A stretch of 64,000 nt of DNA from NCBI RefSeq assembly GCF_033115175.1, contig NC_084834.1, forward strand, positions 12,001,294 through 12,065,293, read 5' to 3'. Of this stretch, positions 36,583 to 53,651 are shown one piece after another. Under the pieces are notes generated by a model. That model saw only the letters and a program-made list of their open reading frames with translations, was not told the DNA's origin and searched no databases. The position numbers and the translations under genes are program-made. Each line of letters starts with the position of its first letter. Position 1 is the first letter of the stretch. The DNA comes from Lepus europaeus (taxonomy: Eukaryota > Chordata > Mammalia > Lagomorpha > Leporidae).

Positions 36583-36789
36583 ATGGCTGATCTGTACAGT
36601 GATCTGCCCTCAAGGAGACCCAACAGGCCAGTCCACTGCAGTGGCTTTCAATGTGGTAAGCCTGGGCTTCAGCAGAAGTCAGCTTGTGAAGAGCCCTGGC
36701 AGCTCTGCCAAGAGTTGGATCACTGGAAATGGACCTGCCCTGGAGTCGAAGGATGCCCAGGTCAGAGCCACAGATCTTATTGGCTCTAA
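36583..36789 (+). pseudogene. Decayed retroviral gag nucleocapsid-like segment
   Basis: In this frame residues 39-52 (36697-36738) show a zinc-knuckle layout Cys-x4-His-x4-Cys with the expected first Cys replaced by Trp. An upstream partial knuckle (36643-36687) keeps GFQCGKPG but lacks its first Cys and its His. Two knuckles joined by a short linker is typical of class I/II retroviral nucleocapsids. The frame stops after 68 codons. Likely ERV-derived and not functional. Confidence 0.55.
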
Positions 36790-36857
36790 GCTGAAAAGCC
36801 CTTCACTCAGCCCAACTTCCAAAGTGACCACTGCAGCTGAGGGGATGGCCAAGTAGG

Positions 36858-36977
36858 GTCAGCAACATTGCAGGCAGAACTGTAAATTTCTTGTTAGAGA
36901 TGCCACCTGCCTTTACCTGGCCAGCTCTCCTCCCAGGCCAGCCAAGTAATGAAAGTCAACAGAGTGCCTTCCCCTAG
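36858..36977 (+). pseudogene. Possible retroviral protease-like remnant
   Basis: A 39-codon frame, shifted relative to the nucleocapsid-like frame, with IAGRTVNFLLE followed by ALLPGQPSN, weakly resembling the N-terminal strand and flap region of retroviral proteases. The Asp-Thr-Gly active site is not preserved. Its position 3' of the nucleocapsid-like patch fits gag-pro order. Tentative. Confidence 0.3.
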
Positions 36978-37384
36978 GAGGTTCACACCTCCCTTAGGAT
37001 ATACCCCATGTGAAGAGATAGATAGGTCTGGGCCTCTGAATTTACAAGGCCTAAAGCCCACCAGATTATTATCAAGCCCCTTCTATCAGGTTCTATTTGC
37101 CTCTCAATCAGAAAACTTAATTGTAGCTTAGACAGCACCTTTCTTAGCTCCTCTAATAATGACTCTGTCCTTTGTTCTAGGCCCTGTCTAGTGCACTTGG
37201 GCCTCATTCCTTTGTAATCATAACCTCTACTCTACCACCAATGGCTCTACTCCCAACCTGTGTGTACTGATGGTCCTCTTCCCCACTTAATGCTGTATAA
37301 TTGTTCAAACCTGGTAAATGCCACTCTTAGGATCATTGGTTACTATCCTCACTCTGTCTTTTATGACCTTGTCTAAATATGATC

Positions 37385-37811
37385 AGAGTCGGCAAACTTG
37401 GAAGGCTTCCATAGCCTTGGCAACTCATGACGACAGCCTAGGATGGTTACTGGCGCCATAAACTAGAGTGTCAATTTGTTGGGTCAACAACAGGAGCCAC
37501 TGTGCAGTTGCTCCTCATGTGGGATCTCTGTCCTTAATGTGCTGTACATTGTGATTTAATGCTATAACTAGTACTCAAACAGTATGTTTCACTTTGTGTT
37601 TCTATGTGGGTGCAAACTGTTGAAATCTTTATACTAAATTGATCTTCTGTATATAAAGAGAATTGAAAATGAATCTTGATGCAAATGGAAGGGGAGAGGG
37701 AGCGGGAGAGGGGAGGGTTGCGGGTGGGAGGGAAGTTATGGGGGAGGGGAAGCCATTGTAATCCATAAGCTGTACACTGGAAATTTATATTCATTAAATA
37801 AAAGTTAAAAA
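37385..37811 (+). other. Rabbit L1 3' UTR and poly(A) tail
   Basis: GGCAAACTTGGAAGGCTTCC, TATGTTTCACTTTGTG, a polypurine G-rich tract (GGGGAGAGGGAGCGGGAG), TAAGCTGTACACTGG and ATTAAATAAAAG. The AATAAA-type signal at 37796-37801 precedes the tail. Confidence 0.8.
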
Positions 37812-37826
37812 AAAAATCCAAAAGGA
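37812..37826 (+). repeat. 3' target-site duplication of the L1 element
   Basis: Second copy of AAAAATCCAAAAGGA, directly after the A tail. Confidence 0.9.
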
Positions 37827-38215
37827 AAGGGTCCAGAGCGTCTCAGTAACTGAACAGGTGGAAGTTCCTAGAGAAGACAGGGAAGCTACATGACCCTCCC
37901 CCCATAAATCGCCCTATGCATCTGTAGCCTTTGTGACGTCCTTTGTAATAAACCAGCAAACGTTTCCCCACGTTCTGTGGGCCATTCAAGCAAATCAATC
38001 AACCCCCAGGAGGGGACTGCGGAAACCCTGATTCACAGCAGGTTTATCAGAAGCACAGATAGACTTGGGAACCGAGTCCTTGAACCGTGGGGTCTGATGC
38101 TATCTCTGGTAGGCAGTGTCAAAACTGAATTGAATTAGAGGACAGAACTCCGTAGAATTCCTACTGTGTGTGTGGTATGTGCTGAAAAGCCATACACATC
38201 TGGTGTCAGGGTGAT

Positions 38216-39212
38216 CCGTTTTGGGTTTTTTTTTTCCCTCTGTACCATCTCTCTCTCTCGCTCTCTCCCCCTCCCTCCCTCTCTCTCACATACACACACA
38301 CAATTCTGATGAAAAGAGAAAAGTGTTTTCCACAGAATAAAAAAGCCTGAGTTGCCATCTCTAATTCTCCTCTTGTAATTTCTTGTCCCCCATTGCAATC
38401 AGGGTCCCACCCCCACCACCTCCCTCCACGTTGACAATCCAATAGTTACTCGTCTGTTCTGATCTTACCACTCACCGGAAGTACCTGTAAGAGTTGTCAC
38501 CTTTCCTTTTACAATGTTTTCTTCTACCGGCTTCTGTGACGCCCTCTCCTGGGTTTTCTTTCTCCTTAGTCTTCAGCTACTAATTAGGAGTATTTAAGTG
38601 CCCAGGTCTTGGGCCGCCTTTTCTTCATCTAATTTTCTGTCTGGGTGATGCAGCTGTACCTAAACGCAGATGGCTCTTCCCAGAACCCCATACTACCCTA
38701 CCTCGCAGCTCTAGAGAGAGGCCAAACCCAGCAAACCTAACAAAATAAAACAAACTCTTGACTTTTTCTCAGTTTTTCTATTTTCTAAGAGAATGGCACT
38801 AGTAACCGAGTTCAAGCCAAACATTTAGAAATTACTCCTCATGCCTCATGCACTCTTCTCCCACTGACATTTGCACGGTCCGCAAGTACTGGCACTTGCA
38901 CCCCAAGAGCAGCATTTTCTTCCCATCACTCCCAACCCAAGCTACCTGCTTTTGCCTAAACTCAAAATGAACAGTAAAATCCCAACTGAGAGACAAAAAC
39001 ATAATCTGACCACTTCTTGCCCTAGCAGTGCCTTGAACTTGTTCAGTCCCTGAACACACCACACCACCAAGCTTACGCCACTGAAGTGCCAGCCATGCCT
39101 CTTGCCTGTGTGCCTCCCTTCACACAGCTGGCTCTTCCTTGTCACTCAGAAAACAGGCCCTCCATGACAACCCAACCTAGAGCAACTACCTAGCCACTTC
39201 TTTTACCATATC
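38216..39212. other. Intronic DNA with a CT-rich tract
   Basis: About 1 kb. A CTCTCTCTCTCGCTCTCTCC-type pyrimidine run at 38246-38290 is followed by (CA) at 38291-38302. Otherwise nothing recognised. Confidence 0.45.
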
Positions 39213-39266
39213 ACCTTTTTTTAAGATTTATTTTTATTTATTTGAAAGACAGAGTTACAGAGAGAG

Positions 39267-39302
<36 letters not shown>

Positions 39303-39550
39303 CTTCCTTCCGCTGGTTCACTCCCCAGATGTCCACAACGGCTGGAGCTGCACAGATCCAAAGCCAGGAGCCAGGAGCTTCTTCCAGGTCTCCCACGTGG
39401 GTGCAGGGGCCCAAGGAATTGGGCCATCCTCTACTGCTTTCCCAGGCCATAGCAGAGAGCTGGATTGGAAGAGGAGCAGCTAGGACACGAACCAGACTAG
39501 AACCGGCGCTGCAGGCCAGGGCTTTAACCCACTGCGCCGCAGCACCAGCT
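39213..39550 (-). repeat. C-repeat SINE with AG microsatellite
   Basis: AAGATTTATTTTTATTTATT head, (AG) run at 39269-39301, end GCGCCGCAGCACCAGCTCC. Confidence 0.93.
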
Positions 39551-39601
39551 CCACTATCTCCCTTTTGAAGTGTACCAAACAACAATTCAAAATCTACACC
39601 T

Positions 39602-39893
39602 GGGGGCAGGCATTTGGCATGGCAATTAAGTTGTTGCTTAGGACGCCTGGATCCCATATGGAAGTGCTAGTGTGAGAACCAGCTGATCTGCTGATAGAGC
39701 TTTCTGCTACAGCACAGCCTGGCCGGCAGCAGACGGCCCAAGTCCTTGGGTCCCTGCCACCCATTGGGAGACCCCGCTGGAGTGCAGGCTCCGGGCTTCA
39801 GTGTGTCCAAGTCCTGACTGTGTTGGGAATGTGGGGATCTCTGTCTCTTCTCTGCCACTCTGCCTTTCAAATAAGATGAAAACAAATATTTAA
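39602..39893 (+). repeat. Old C-repeat SINE
   Basis: GGGGGCAGGCATTTGGCATG start, CTTAGGACGCCTGGATCCC, TTTCAAATAAGATGAAAAC tail. Confidence 0.85.
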
Positions 39894-39914
39894 AAATAAT
39901 TATACATAATTATT

Positions 39915-40258
39915 TTTATTATTTTTATTTATTTTTTGACAGGCAGATTTAGACAGTGAGAGAGAGAGAGAGACAGAGAGGATGGTCTTCCTTTTCCGTT
40001 GGTTCACCCCACAAGTGGCCACTACAGCTGGCGCACTGCGCCGATCCGAAGCCAGGAGCCTGGTGCTTCCTCCTGGTCTCCCATGCGGGTGCAGGGCCCA
40101 AGCACTTGGGCCATCCTCCACTGCCTTCCTGGGCCACAGCAGAGAGCTGAACTGGAAGAGGAGCAACCGGGACAGAATCCGGCGCCCCAACCAGGACTAG
40201 AACCCAGGGTGCCGGCACTGCAGGTGGAGGATTAGCCTAGTGAGCTGTGGCGCCAGCC
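39915..40258 (-). repeat. Young C-repeat SINE
   Basis: TTATTTATTTTTTGACAGGC head, end AGCTGTGGCGCCAGCC. ATAATTATTTTTA flanks both sides (about 39906 and 40259). Confidence 0.93.
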
Positions 40259-40559
40259 CATAATTATTTTTAAATGTACATAACACACATCATTATATAA
40301 CATACGGACAACTACATAAACCAAAAACAATCAGCCCCAGTAGAACGGAAGCTGTGGGAAAGCGTGGCCTCACCTGTTCTGTCCATCACTGTTTCTCCAG
40401 TGTCTAGAACAGTGTCCAGGGCCTAATAATCATTTACTAAACAGTTATGGAATGAATGAATATGGACCGTGCGCCAAAAAGGAAAATGCTACTGGTAAAG
40501 CTACATCTGAAAATTCAAGTGCCTGGCTTTCAGACAGGAGAGCCATCACAACTTGAAGC

Positions 40560-40840
40560 TTTGTTTTGTTTAATTTTAGAGACAGCAAGAGAGAGTACAC
40601 CCCCGCCCCCGTGCTGGTTTGTTCCCCAGATGCCCACAACAGCTGGGGCTGGCTCAGGCTGGAGCCAGCAGTCAGGAACTCAATTCAGGTTTCACACGGT
40701 AGTCTGCACTGCGGCCTCCCAGGGTCTGCACCAGCAGGAACCTGGAGTCAGGAGCCAGAGCTAGATACGAACCCCAGGGACTGTGCTCTGGGGAGCGTGG
40801 CATCCTAACCTGCATCTTAGCTGCCAGATAAACACCTGTC
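40560..40840 (-). repeat. Old C-repeat SINE
   Basis: Antisense body GGTTTGTTCCCCAGATGCCC, CACCAGCAGGAACCTGGAG, end AGATAAACACCTGTCC. Confidence 0.78.
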
Positions 40841-40884
40841 CTATATATATGTAACTTATACACGTTTTATATATGCGTAAAATA

Positions 40885-41100
40885 TGCATATTCGTTTGAG
40901 AGAGACAAGAGCTCCCACTGCTCTCGTCACACCTGCCCACCACAATGGGCCAGGAACTCAGTGCAGCTCTCACTCCCACGTGGCAAGAACCCAGCTACTT
41001 CAGCACCACCACTGCCTCCCAGGATCCACATTTGCAGGAAACAGGAGTCAGGAGCTACGGCTGGGTCTGTAGGTATCTTAACTGCTGGGCTAAATGCACT
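40885..41100 (-). repeat. Old C-repeat SINE, degraded
   Basis: ATTCGTTTGAGAGAGACAAG head and GGCCAGGAACTCAGTGCAGC body; the 5' end is poorly preserved. Confidence 0.65.
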
Positions 41101-41204
41101 CCCTCCCCATAGGATGCTTTTAAGGGAAGTGTATCCACCAAGGAAAATCCCAACACAGAAAAGGGAAATTAGAAAAATCAACTATTTAAGGAAAGGATAG
41201 AGGT

Positions 41205-41512
41205 GTGGGCCCGGCATTGTGGTGCAACAGAGCCACTGCCTGCAATGCTGGCATCCCATTGACGGTTTGAGCCCCGGCTGCTCCACTTCCATCCAGCTCC
41301 CTGCTCATGTGCCTCAGAAAGCAACAGAAGGTGACTCCAGCGTTTGGACCCCTGCAACCCACATGGGAGACATGGAAGAATTCCTGACTCCTGATTCCTG
41401 GCTTTGGCCTGGCCCAGCCCTGCCCACTGTAGCCAGCTGGGGAATGAACCAGTGGATGGAAGACGTGTGTGTGTGTGTGTGTGTGTAACTCCTACATATA
41501 AAAAATATTTAA
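41205..41512 (+). repeat. C-repeat SINE with GT microsatellite
   Basis: GTGGGCCCGGCATTGTGGTG start, GAATGAACCAGTGGATGGAA, (GT) run at 41465-41486. Confidence 0.88.
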
Positions 41513-41627
41513 AACAAGATATTTAGGTGCATTTTATTATTAAACATGAATCGAGTGGACAAATCAAAGATGCAGAATGGAGAAGATGCACCCAGACTAG
41601 CAATCAATGACGTAAATGGAGATGAAA

Positions 41628-41926
41628 GGGCCGGTGCTGTGGCTCGTTTGGTTAATCCTCTGCCTGTGGCACCAACATCCCAAATAGGCACCAGATTCTA
41701 GTCCTGGTTGCTCCTCTTCCAATCCAGCTCTCTGCTATGGCCTGGGAAAGCAGTGGAGGATGGCCCAAGTGCTTGGGTCCCTGCACCCGCGTGGGAGACC
41801 AGAAAGAAGCTCCTGGCTTCAGATTGGCATAGCTCCAGCTGTTGCAGCCATTTGGGAGTGAACCAACGGAAGGAAGACCTTTCTCTCTGTCTCTGTCTAC
41901 TCTGACAAATAAAAAAAAAAAAAAAG
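41628..41926 (+). repeat. C-repeat SINE
   Basis: GGGCCGGTGCTGTGGCTCG start, ATTCTAGTCCTGGTTGCTCC B-box region, poly(A) at about 41911-41926. Confidence 0.93.
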
Positions 41927-44976
<3,050 letters not shown>

Positions 44977-45032
44977 TCACATATAACGTAAGTTCTGAAA
45001 AGGAAAAGACAGACCGCAATCAATCTGACAGT

Positions 45033-45145
45033 TTTTTAAGGCTTATTTTTTTACTTGAAAGGCAGAATTACAGAGAGAAAGGACAGGCAGAACAGCTGGG
45101 AGTTGAACTGGAGCCCATACGGGATGCCTGCGTCACAGGTGGCAG
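45033..45145 (-). repeat. Short C-repeat SINE with internal deletion
   Basis: Head AAGGCTTATTTTTTTACTTG and end GATGCCTGCGTCACAGG are present in about 110 bp. CAATCTGACA occurs on both sides (about 45023 and 45151), a possible target duplication. Confidence 0.75.
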
Positions 45146-45588
45146 ACCCAATCTGACAACTGTTAAACACAATAAACCGTCGCAGTTCTGCCCGGGGATC
45201 AGCTAACGTCTCCTGCACAGTGCCTGGTGGGCCGTGTGGGCCTTCAGGTCTCCAGGTACTCTTCCACCCAGCAGCACAGACAGCACAGAAATGAGGGTGG
45301 CTGTGTTCCAAAGAAACTCTGTTTAAGGACACTGAAATACACTAAAAACTTTGCTTCACGTAATTTTTATGTGTCATGAGCCATTAGTCTTATTTTAATT
45401 TTTTTTTTCAGCATTTAAAAATGTAGAAATACTTTAGTTCCTGGGCGTGGATCACACACAGGCAGGGAGCCACCCAGACTTCTGGGTAAGCGCTGATGAA
45501 CAGAAGGAAGGGTGACCAGATGAGGAAGACCAGGAAACAGCCAGGCAGAACTCTCTGGGGAACTGAGTTGAATCAGGACGCATCCCAG

Positions 45589-48766
<3,178 letters not shown>

Positions 48767-48889
48767 CTAGGAACAACCACAAGCTAATTTTTAATACTTC
48801 TCAACTTAAGACATTCTAAACTTACACTCAGGAGATTTCATTCTAAAGAATAAATCACTCTTCACTGCCTCTGCTTGAGTCCTGCCTTA

Positions 48890-49325
48890 TCCAACTCTTA
48901 TATTAACAGGGACACAGGTGCTAAGCAAACTGTGGCATAATATGAACCAGCATACAGACACTGAGAATGAAATGATGTCCAACATGAAATCACGTCCAAC
49001 AGTCTGGATAAAAATCACCAACACAAGGTTGCAAAAGGAGAAGCCAGACACAAAAGTATACTCTTCGACTCCATGTAATATGTAGAGTACAAAAATAGCT
49101 GAAAACAATCTATGCAATTAGAAGTCAGAGAGAGGTTATTCTGTGTGTGTGTGTGTGTGTGTGTGTGGTGAGGGGTAAGAAGCAACTGGCAGCATGGAGG
49201 GGGAAGCCTCTGGGACTGGGAAAGTTGTTTCTTAACCTTGTTATTGATTATTATACACGTTTGTGAAAATCCATCAAGCTATACACTTGTATCTTTTATT
49301 GTATTTCAATATAAATTTAAAAAGA
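48890..49325 (+). repeat. Ancient L1 3' UTR fragment
   Basis: Sense order CTTCGACTCCATGTAATATG, GGGAAAGTTGTTTCTTAACC, AATCCATCAAGCTATACACTT resembles ancient L1 3' ends. Interrupted by a (GT) run at 49142-49167. Confidence 0.55.
49142..49167. repeat. (GT)n microsatellite
   Basis: Thirteen uninterrupted GT units. Confidence 0.95.
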
Positions 49326-49687
49326 TACCAGGTTTGTGAAAAACAGTCAGAAATAATTATAAACACTTTATTACTATATTATTATTATTATTATATACAT
49401 ATATATTCTTTAATGCAAACAGCTAATATATTAATTGCCCTGGAGGGGCACTGTTGTGATCAAATTTGACTTCTTTCCTGGATAAAACCCCCCTCCAGGA
49501 ACTCTTGGGAGAAAGGAGAAAGGCAGAATGGGTAACAGGCTGGCATTTTAGGAGTTACCATAGCAACCTACTTCCTGTTCCTGTCTGAAGTTAGGCAAAG
49601 GGCTTAGCGCTAATCACTTATCAACCGCACTGCTCAGTGGTAATTCACACTGGGGTTTAACTGGGCACTTTCAACAAGGACACGCTA

Positions 49688-49849
<162 letters not shown>

Positions 49850-50142
49850 CTAAACAGAAGATATAAAACAATGGCTATTTTGAAAGCACTGTTTCTGTTC
49901 TCTGTGAGGTCTGGTAATCTCCACCACAGACCCCGTCCCTATTCAAACTTTTCAGAGTAGCAGAAAGAAGAAACCCCTAGCAGTAGAGTCCACTCCAGTG
50001 AAAATCTGGACATACCCAGGTGAGATCCTAGAGGCACCGCTTTCTTTATTGAAGCTTCCAGCATGTACAAGAAAGGACTCAAAAACATTGTCTCCTTAGA
50101 ACCACGGAGTGCAGAAAAATAACCTTTGACAACTTTTCTAAT

Positions 50143-50778
50143 TTTCACTTACTTATTCCTACCGTGTTTGAAAGCCAGACAGGTATGTTCCACCTGCTGG
50201 GCTGGGTCATTCCCCAAATGCCCACCACTGCCAGGGCTGGGGCAGGCCAAAGCCAGAAGCCCAGAACTCAACCCAGGTCTCCTATATGGGTGGCAGAGAT
50301 CCAACTACTTGAACCACCACCTACTTCCTCCCAGGGTGAGCATTAGCAGGAAGCTGATCAGAAGCAGAACTCAGCATTCTGATAGAGGAGGTGTGCATCA
50401 CAAGTGGCATCTTTAAGATTTTATTTATTTGAAAGGGTGTGTGTGTGGGGGAAGAGATCTCCATCTGTGGTTCACTCCCCGACTGGCCACAATGGCTGGA
50501 GCTGCACCGATCTGAGGCCAGAGCCAGCAGTTTCTTCAGGGTCTCCCACACAGGTGCAGGGGCCCCAGCACTTGGGCCATCTGCTGCTGCTTTTCCAGGC
50601 CATAGCAGAGAGCAGGCCTGGAAGCGGAGTAGCCAGGACACTTAAGCGGCACCCATATAGGATGCCTGCACTGCAGGCGGAGGCTTAGCCCACTACACCA
50701 CAAGGCTAGCCTCATTTTTTGGGTAAGATTTTATTTACACAAGTGGCATCTTAACTGCTGTATCAAATGTTGGCTCCA
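50143..50778 (-). repeat. Old C-repeat SINE split by a younger copy
   Basis: Left part to 50413 (GGGTCATTCCCCAAATGCCC, GCATTAGCAGGAAGCTGATC); the remaining end (TTAACTGCTGTATCAAATG) resumes at about 50754. Between them lies a nested SINE with its own target duplication. Confidence 0.85.
50414..50738 (-). repeat. C-repeat SINE nested in another
   Basis: AAGATTTTATTTATTTGAAAG head, end CACTACACCACAAGGCTAGC. ACAAGTGGCATCTT is duplicated at about 50400-50413 and 50740-50753. Confidence 0.92.
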
Positions 50779-50784
50779 AAAAGA

Positions 50785-51105
50785 TTAAGATTTTTTTATC
50801 ACCTTTATTTGAAAGGCAGAACTGCAGAGAGAGAGAGAGAGAGATCGATAGATCGATCTATCCGCTGGTTCATTCCCCAAATGGCTGCAATGACCAGAGC
50901 TGGGTCAGACCAGAGCCAGGAGCTTCTTCTGGGTCTCCAACATGCATGCAGGGACCCAAATTCTTGGGCCATCCTCCACTGCTTTCCCAGGAGCATTAGC
51001 AGGAAGCTGGATCAAAAGTGGAACAGCTGGGACTGGAACCAGCACCAGAATGGGATGACGGTGTAGCAGGTGGCACTTTACCTACTATGCCACAACACTG
51101 GCCCC
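50785..51105 (-). repeat. C-repeat SINE with GATC dyad repeat
   Basis: AAGATTTTTTTATCACCTTT head, (AG) run then GATCGATAGATCGATC at 50843-50858, end ATGCCACAACACTGGCCCC. Confidence 0.9.
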
Positions 51106-51184
51106 CAAAGTTCTGCTTCTTTAAAATTGTGGGTTTCAGATGCCAAATTTCTTAACCCACTATGCCACAGCACCAATCCCTCCA

Positions 51185-51512
51185 AAGTTTTTTTTTTTCA
51201 ATACATTAAAAAAATTATGTGAGAAACAGACAGACATGTGAGAGAGAGAAAAGAGTGAAGTCTCATTCATTGGCTCATTCTCAAACGCCTGCAACAGTTG
51301 GCGCTGGGCCAGGTCAAAGTCAGGAGCCAGGAACTCAGTCCCGGAGCTCCTCCACGGGTGGCAGGAACTCAAACACATAAGCTATCACCTCCTGCCTCCC
51401 AGGCTGTGCAGTACCAGGAAGCTGGAGTGGAGTGAAGCCCCGGCTACAACCAGGCACCCTGATATGACAAGTGGGTGTCCCAGTCAGCATCCTGATTGCT
51501 AGGACAAACCCC
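51185..51512 (-). repeat. Old C-repeat SINE
   Basis: T-run head, GGCTCATTCTCAAACGCCTG, AGTACCAGGAAGCTGGAG, degraded 5' end. A 70-bp fragment of a further SINE end (CCACTATGCCACAGCACC) precedes it at 51110-51180. Confidence 0.8.
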
Positions 51513-51934
51513 TCCTTGCCCCTGAAAAGTATTTTAGGTGAAAAACATCTATTTAAGGGAAAAACTAAAAGCAGAAAATTCAAGGCAGGATTTTTTAATA
51601 AGGCCAACCACAGACTAATATTTTACTTTACACAGGAAAAAAAAAAAAGAGAGAAAGAAAAACATATCACGAAAGAACAAATTAAAACAGGGAAAATATA
51701 TCAGATCTAAATGTCCAAAAACAGGAAATAAGCTGATACATGAATATATGGTTTACTCTGTGATCACTAAATCCACTTTTTAACTGCACATAATACAATC
51801 CTGTTCTTACAAAAATAAACAGTAATGCACAGATCATAAAAACTGAATGAGCCCAAATTTACCAGTAATTATCTCTACAGGAAGTGTAATTACGGAGAAC
51901 TTTGACTCGTTCTTACCTCTACTGTCTGTTTTTA
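51513..51934. other. AT-rich intronic DNA
   Basis: A-rich with AAAAAAAAAAAAGAGAGAAAG at about 51640; no element named. Confidence 0.4.
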
Positions 51935-52276
51935 TGATTTATTTATTTACTTGAAAAGCGGAGAGACAGAGAGGGAGGGAGATATGGAAAGGCACAAAGA
52001 GACACAGAGAGATCTCTATCTGCTGGTTCACTCCTAAAATGGCTGCCAATAGCCAGGGCTGTGGCAGACTGAAGCCAGGAGCCAGGAACTCCATCTGGTC
52101 TCCAATGTGGCAGCAGGAGCCCGAGTACTTGGGTCATCATCCACCGCTTTCCCAAGTGCACGGGAAAGCAACGCAATGGCGGTGGGTGGGAAGCAGAGCA
52201 GCCAGGATTCAGTCAGCACTCCAAGATGGAATGCCAGCATCACCAGAGCTTAGTCCGCCTGAGCCACATCAGCCCG
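51935..52276 (-). repeat. C-repeat SINE
   Basis: TGATTTATTTATTTACTTG head, TGGTTCACTCCTAAAATGGC, end CTGAGCCACATCAGCCC. Confidence 0.88.
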
Positions 52277-52879
52277 TTTGTTTTTCTCACTTAATGTAAC
52301 ACTTTATCTACAATAAAAAATTTAATTATTTCTTAATTAGTCTACAAATAGAAAAATATATTAACAAGGGTGTAAGAACCATACTCACATTCTTAAAAGT
52401 AACTTCTAGGGGGCAACTGGCAGTATAAAATAATAGCACTAAAGTACAAGTCCCTTAATGATTTTAGTCTCATAAAAGTGACCTCAGAAAATAAGTAATA
52501 ACATATGCAAAGATTTAGTTACAAATATGTTCACTACCCCACTATTTATAATAGAAAAACACTAAACTCATTTTGCATGTAAAAGGATAGGGAATTGTTG
52601 CTTAAATCCATAAGGCAGTCATTAACAATCTTTAGAAGAATATTAACATGGAAAACCATTCAGAGTGTATCAATAAGAAAACCTTTGACTACATACCACG
52701 TGCATGCTCACACATGAGAGACTGACGGGTATTTTCCGAAATGTTAACAGTGGCAATCCTGATGTAGAAGCAACACAGGTAGACTTTTTTCTTTGGCTTA
52801 TTTTTTCTGCATGTTGGAATAATATTAAATAATATGAAAACTTAGCCAAGGTGTTATACTAAATTAAAAAGGAAGACAC
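52277..52879. other. AT-rich intronic DNA
   Basis: Around 52520-52700 possibly an old L1 3' remnant; otherwise nothing recognised. Confidence 0.35.
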
Positions 52880-53135
52880 AAGGAAGGGCACTGTCACACA
52901 GAAACCTGGCTATTCTGTATTTCCAATGCAGCTCCCTACTGCTGCACCTGGGAGGCAGCAGGTGATGGCCCACAGGTAGTGGGGCCCCTGCCACCTACAT
53001 GGGAGACCAGAATGGAGTTGCTGAATGGAGCCTAGCCTAGTCCTGCTGTTGTGGGCATTTGAGGAGTGACTGAGTAGATGGAAGACCTCCCACTGTCATT
53101 CTGTTTCTCAACTATATAAATAAATCTTCAAAAAC
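52880..53135 (+). repeat. Old C-repeat SINE
   Basis: GAAGGGCACTGTCACACAG start, GGGAGGCAGCAGGTGATGGC body, TATATAAATAAATC tail. Confidence 0.8.
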
Positions 53136-53273
53136 AAGATGCAAACAAGCAGTATAATCATAATTTTACAAAAAAGTTATTCTCAGAGAAAATAATTTTA
53201 GAGGAAGTAAATACAATGAAAATATTTTTTATATGTGCTTAAAATAAATTTTTCTGAGATAGCATCATTGGGT

Positions 53274-53518
53274 CTTTCTGTGTTCATATTAATTTTTAAA
53301 AATTTTTTTCCCAGAAAACTTATTTAAGGTATGCTAACTTTGATGCACTTAATAAATACAACTTTAGGAACAGTGATTCCTCCCACCATACCCACCCTCC
53401 TACCCACTCTCTTAACCTTCTTCCTCCCTCTCCTCTTCCCATCCATACTTTTTACTAAGATCTACTTTCAATTAACTTTATACACATCAGATGTACTCTA
53501 CACTGAGTTCAACAAATA
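53274..53518 (-). mobile_element. L1 3'-end insertion, 5'-truncated, with TSD
   Basis: Antisense L1 3' end (CAATTAACTTTATACACATC; CCTCCTACCCACTCTCTTAA). ATAGCATCATTGGGT is duplicated at 53259-53273 and 53519-53533. Confidence 0.85.
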
Positions 53519-53651
53519 ATAGCATCATTGGGTTTTATCATTTTTATTTATTATTTAATACATCAGTACTGTATTTTCTTCTGTACATTTTCCAATGTCT
53601 CCACATTTTCCTTATTGACTGCAATGTTAGAACTATTTTTTAACATTTACT

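Larger units (their letters stand above)
32717..37811 (+). mobile_element. L1-type retroelement lacking ORF2, with ERV-like interior
   Basis: A 5,095-bp insertion bounded by a 15-bp duplication. The 5' end has the L1 signature GGCGGCAAGATGGCGGAATA (32723-32742) and an 880-bp 5' UTR. ORF1 lies at 33600-34661. From about 34700 to about 37380 no endonuclease, reverse-transcriptase or Cys-rich ORF2 sequence is recognisable. Instead there is AT-rich DNA and then a decayed retroviral gag-like patch near 36580-36790. About 37385-37811 is the rabbit L1 3' UTR with its G-rich tract (37689-37750), ATTAAATAAAAGTT and poly(A). Usual L1 length is about 6.5-7 kb. It probably moved in trans, or ORF2 was lost after insertion. 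Confidence 0.8.
32420..38215 (+). mobile_element. Old ERVL-like LTR interrupted by a 5.1-kb L1 element
   Basis: The left part (about 32420-32716) holds ATGACTGTGTGATGAAGCC and TCCATAAAAATCCAAAAGGA. The right part resumes after the insertion at 37812 with ATAAATCGCCCTATGCATC, TTTGTAATAAACCAGCAAAC (AATAAA-type signal) and CTGATGCTATCTCTGGTAGG. The two halves together resemble one old ERVL-class LTR; the family is not named with confidence and its outer ends are approximate. Confidence 0.6.

Noticed and set aside
36485..36856. 123-codon open frame as a functional gene
   Set aside because: It reads a different frame from the nucleocapsid-like residues, has no motif and no upstream promoter; treated as chance within retroelement DNA.
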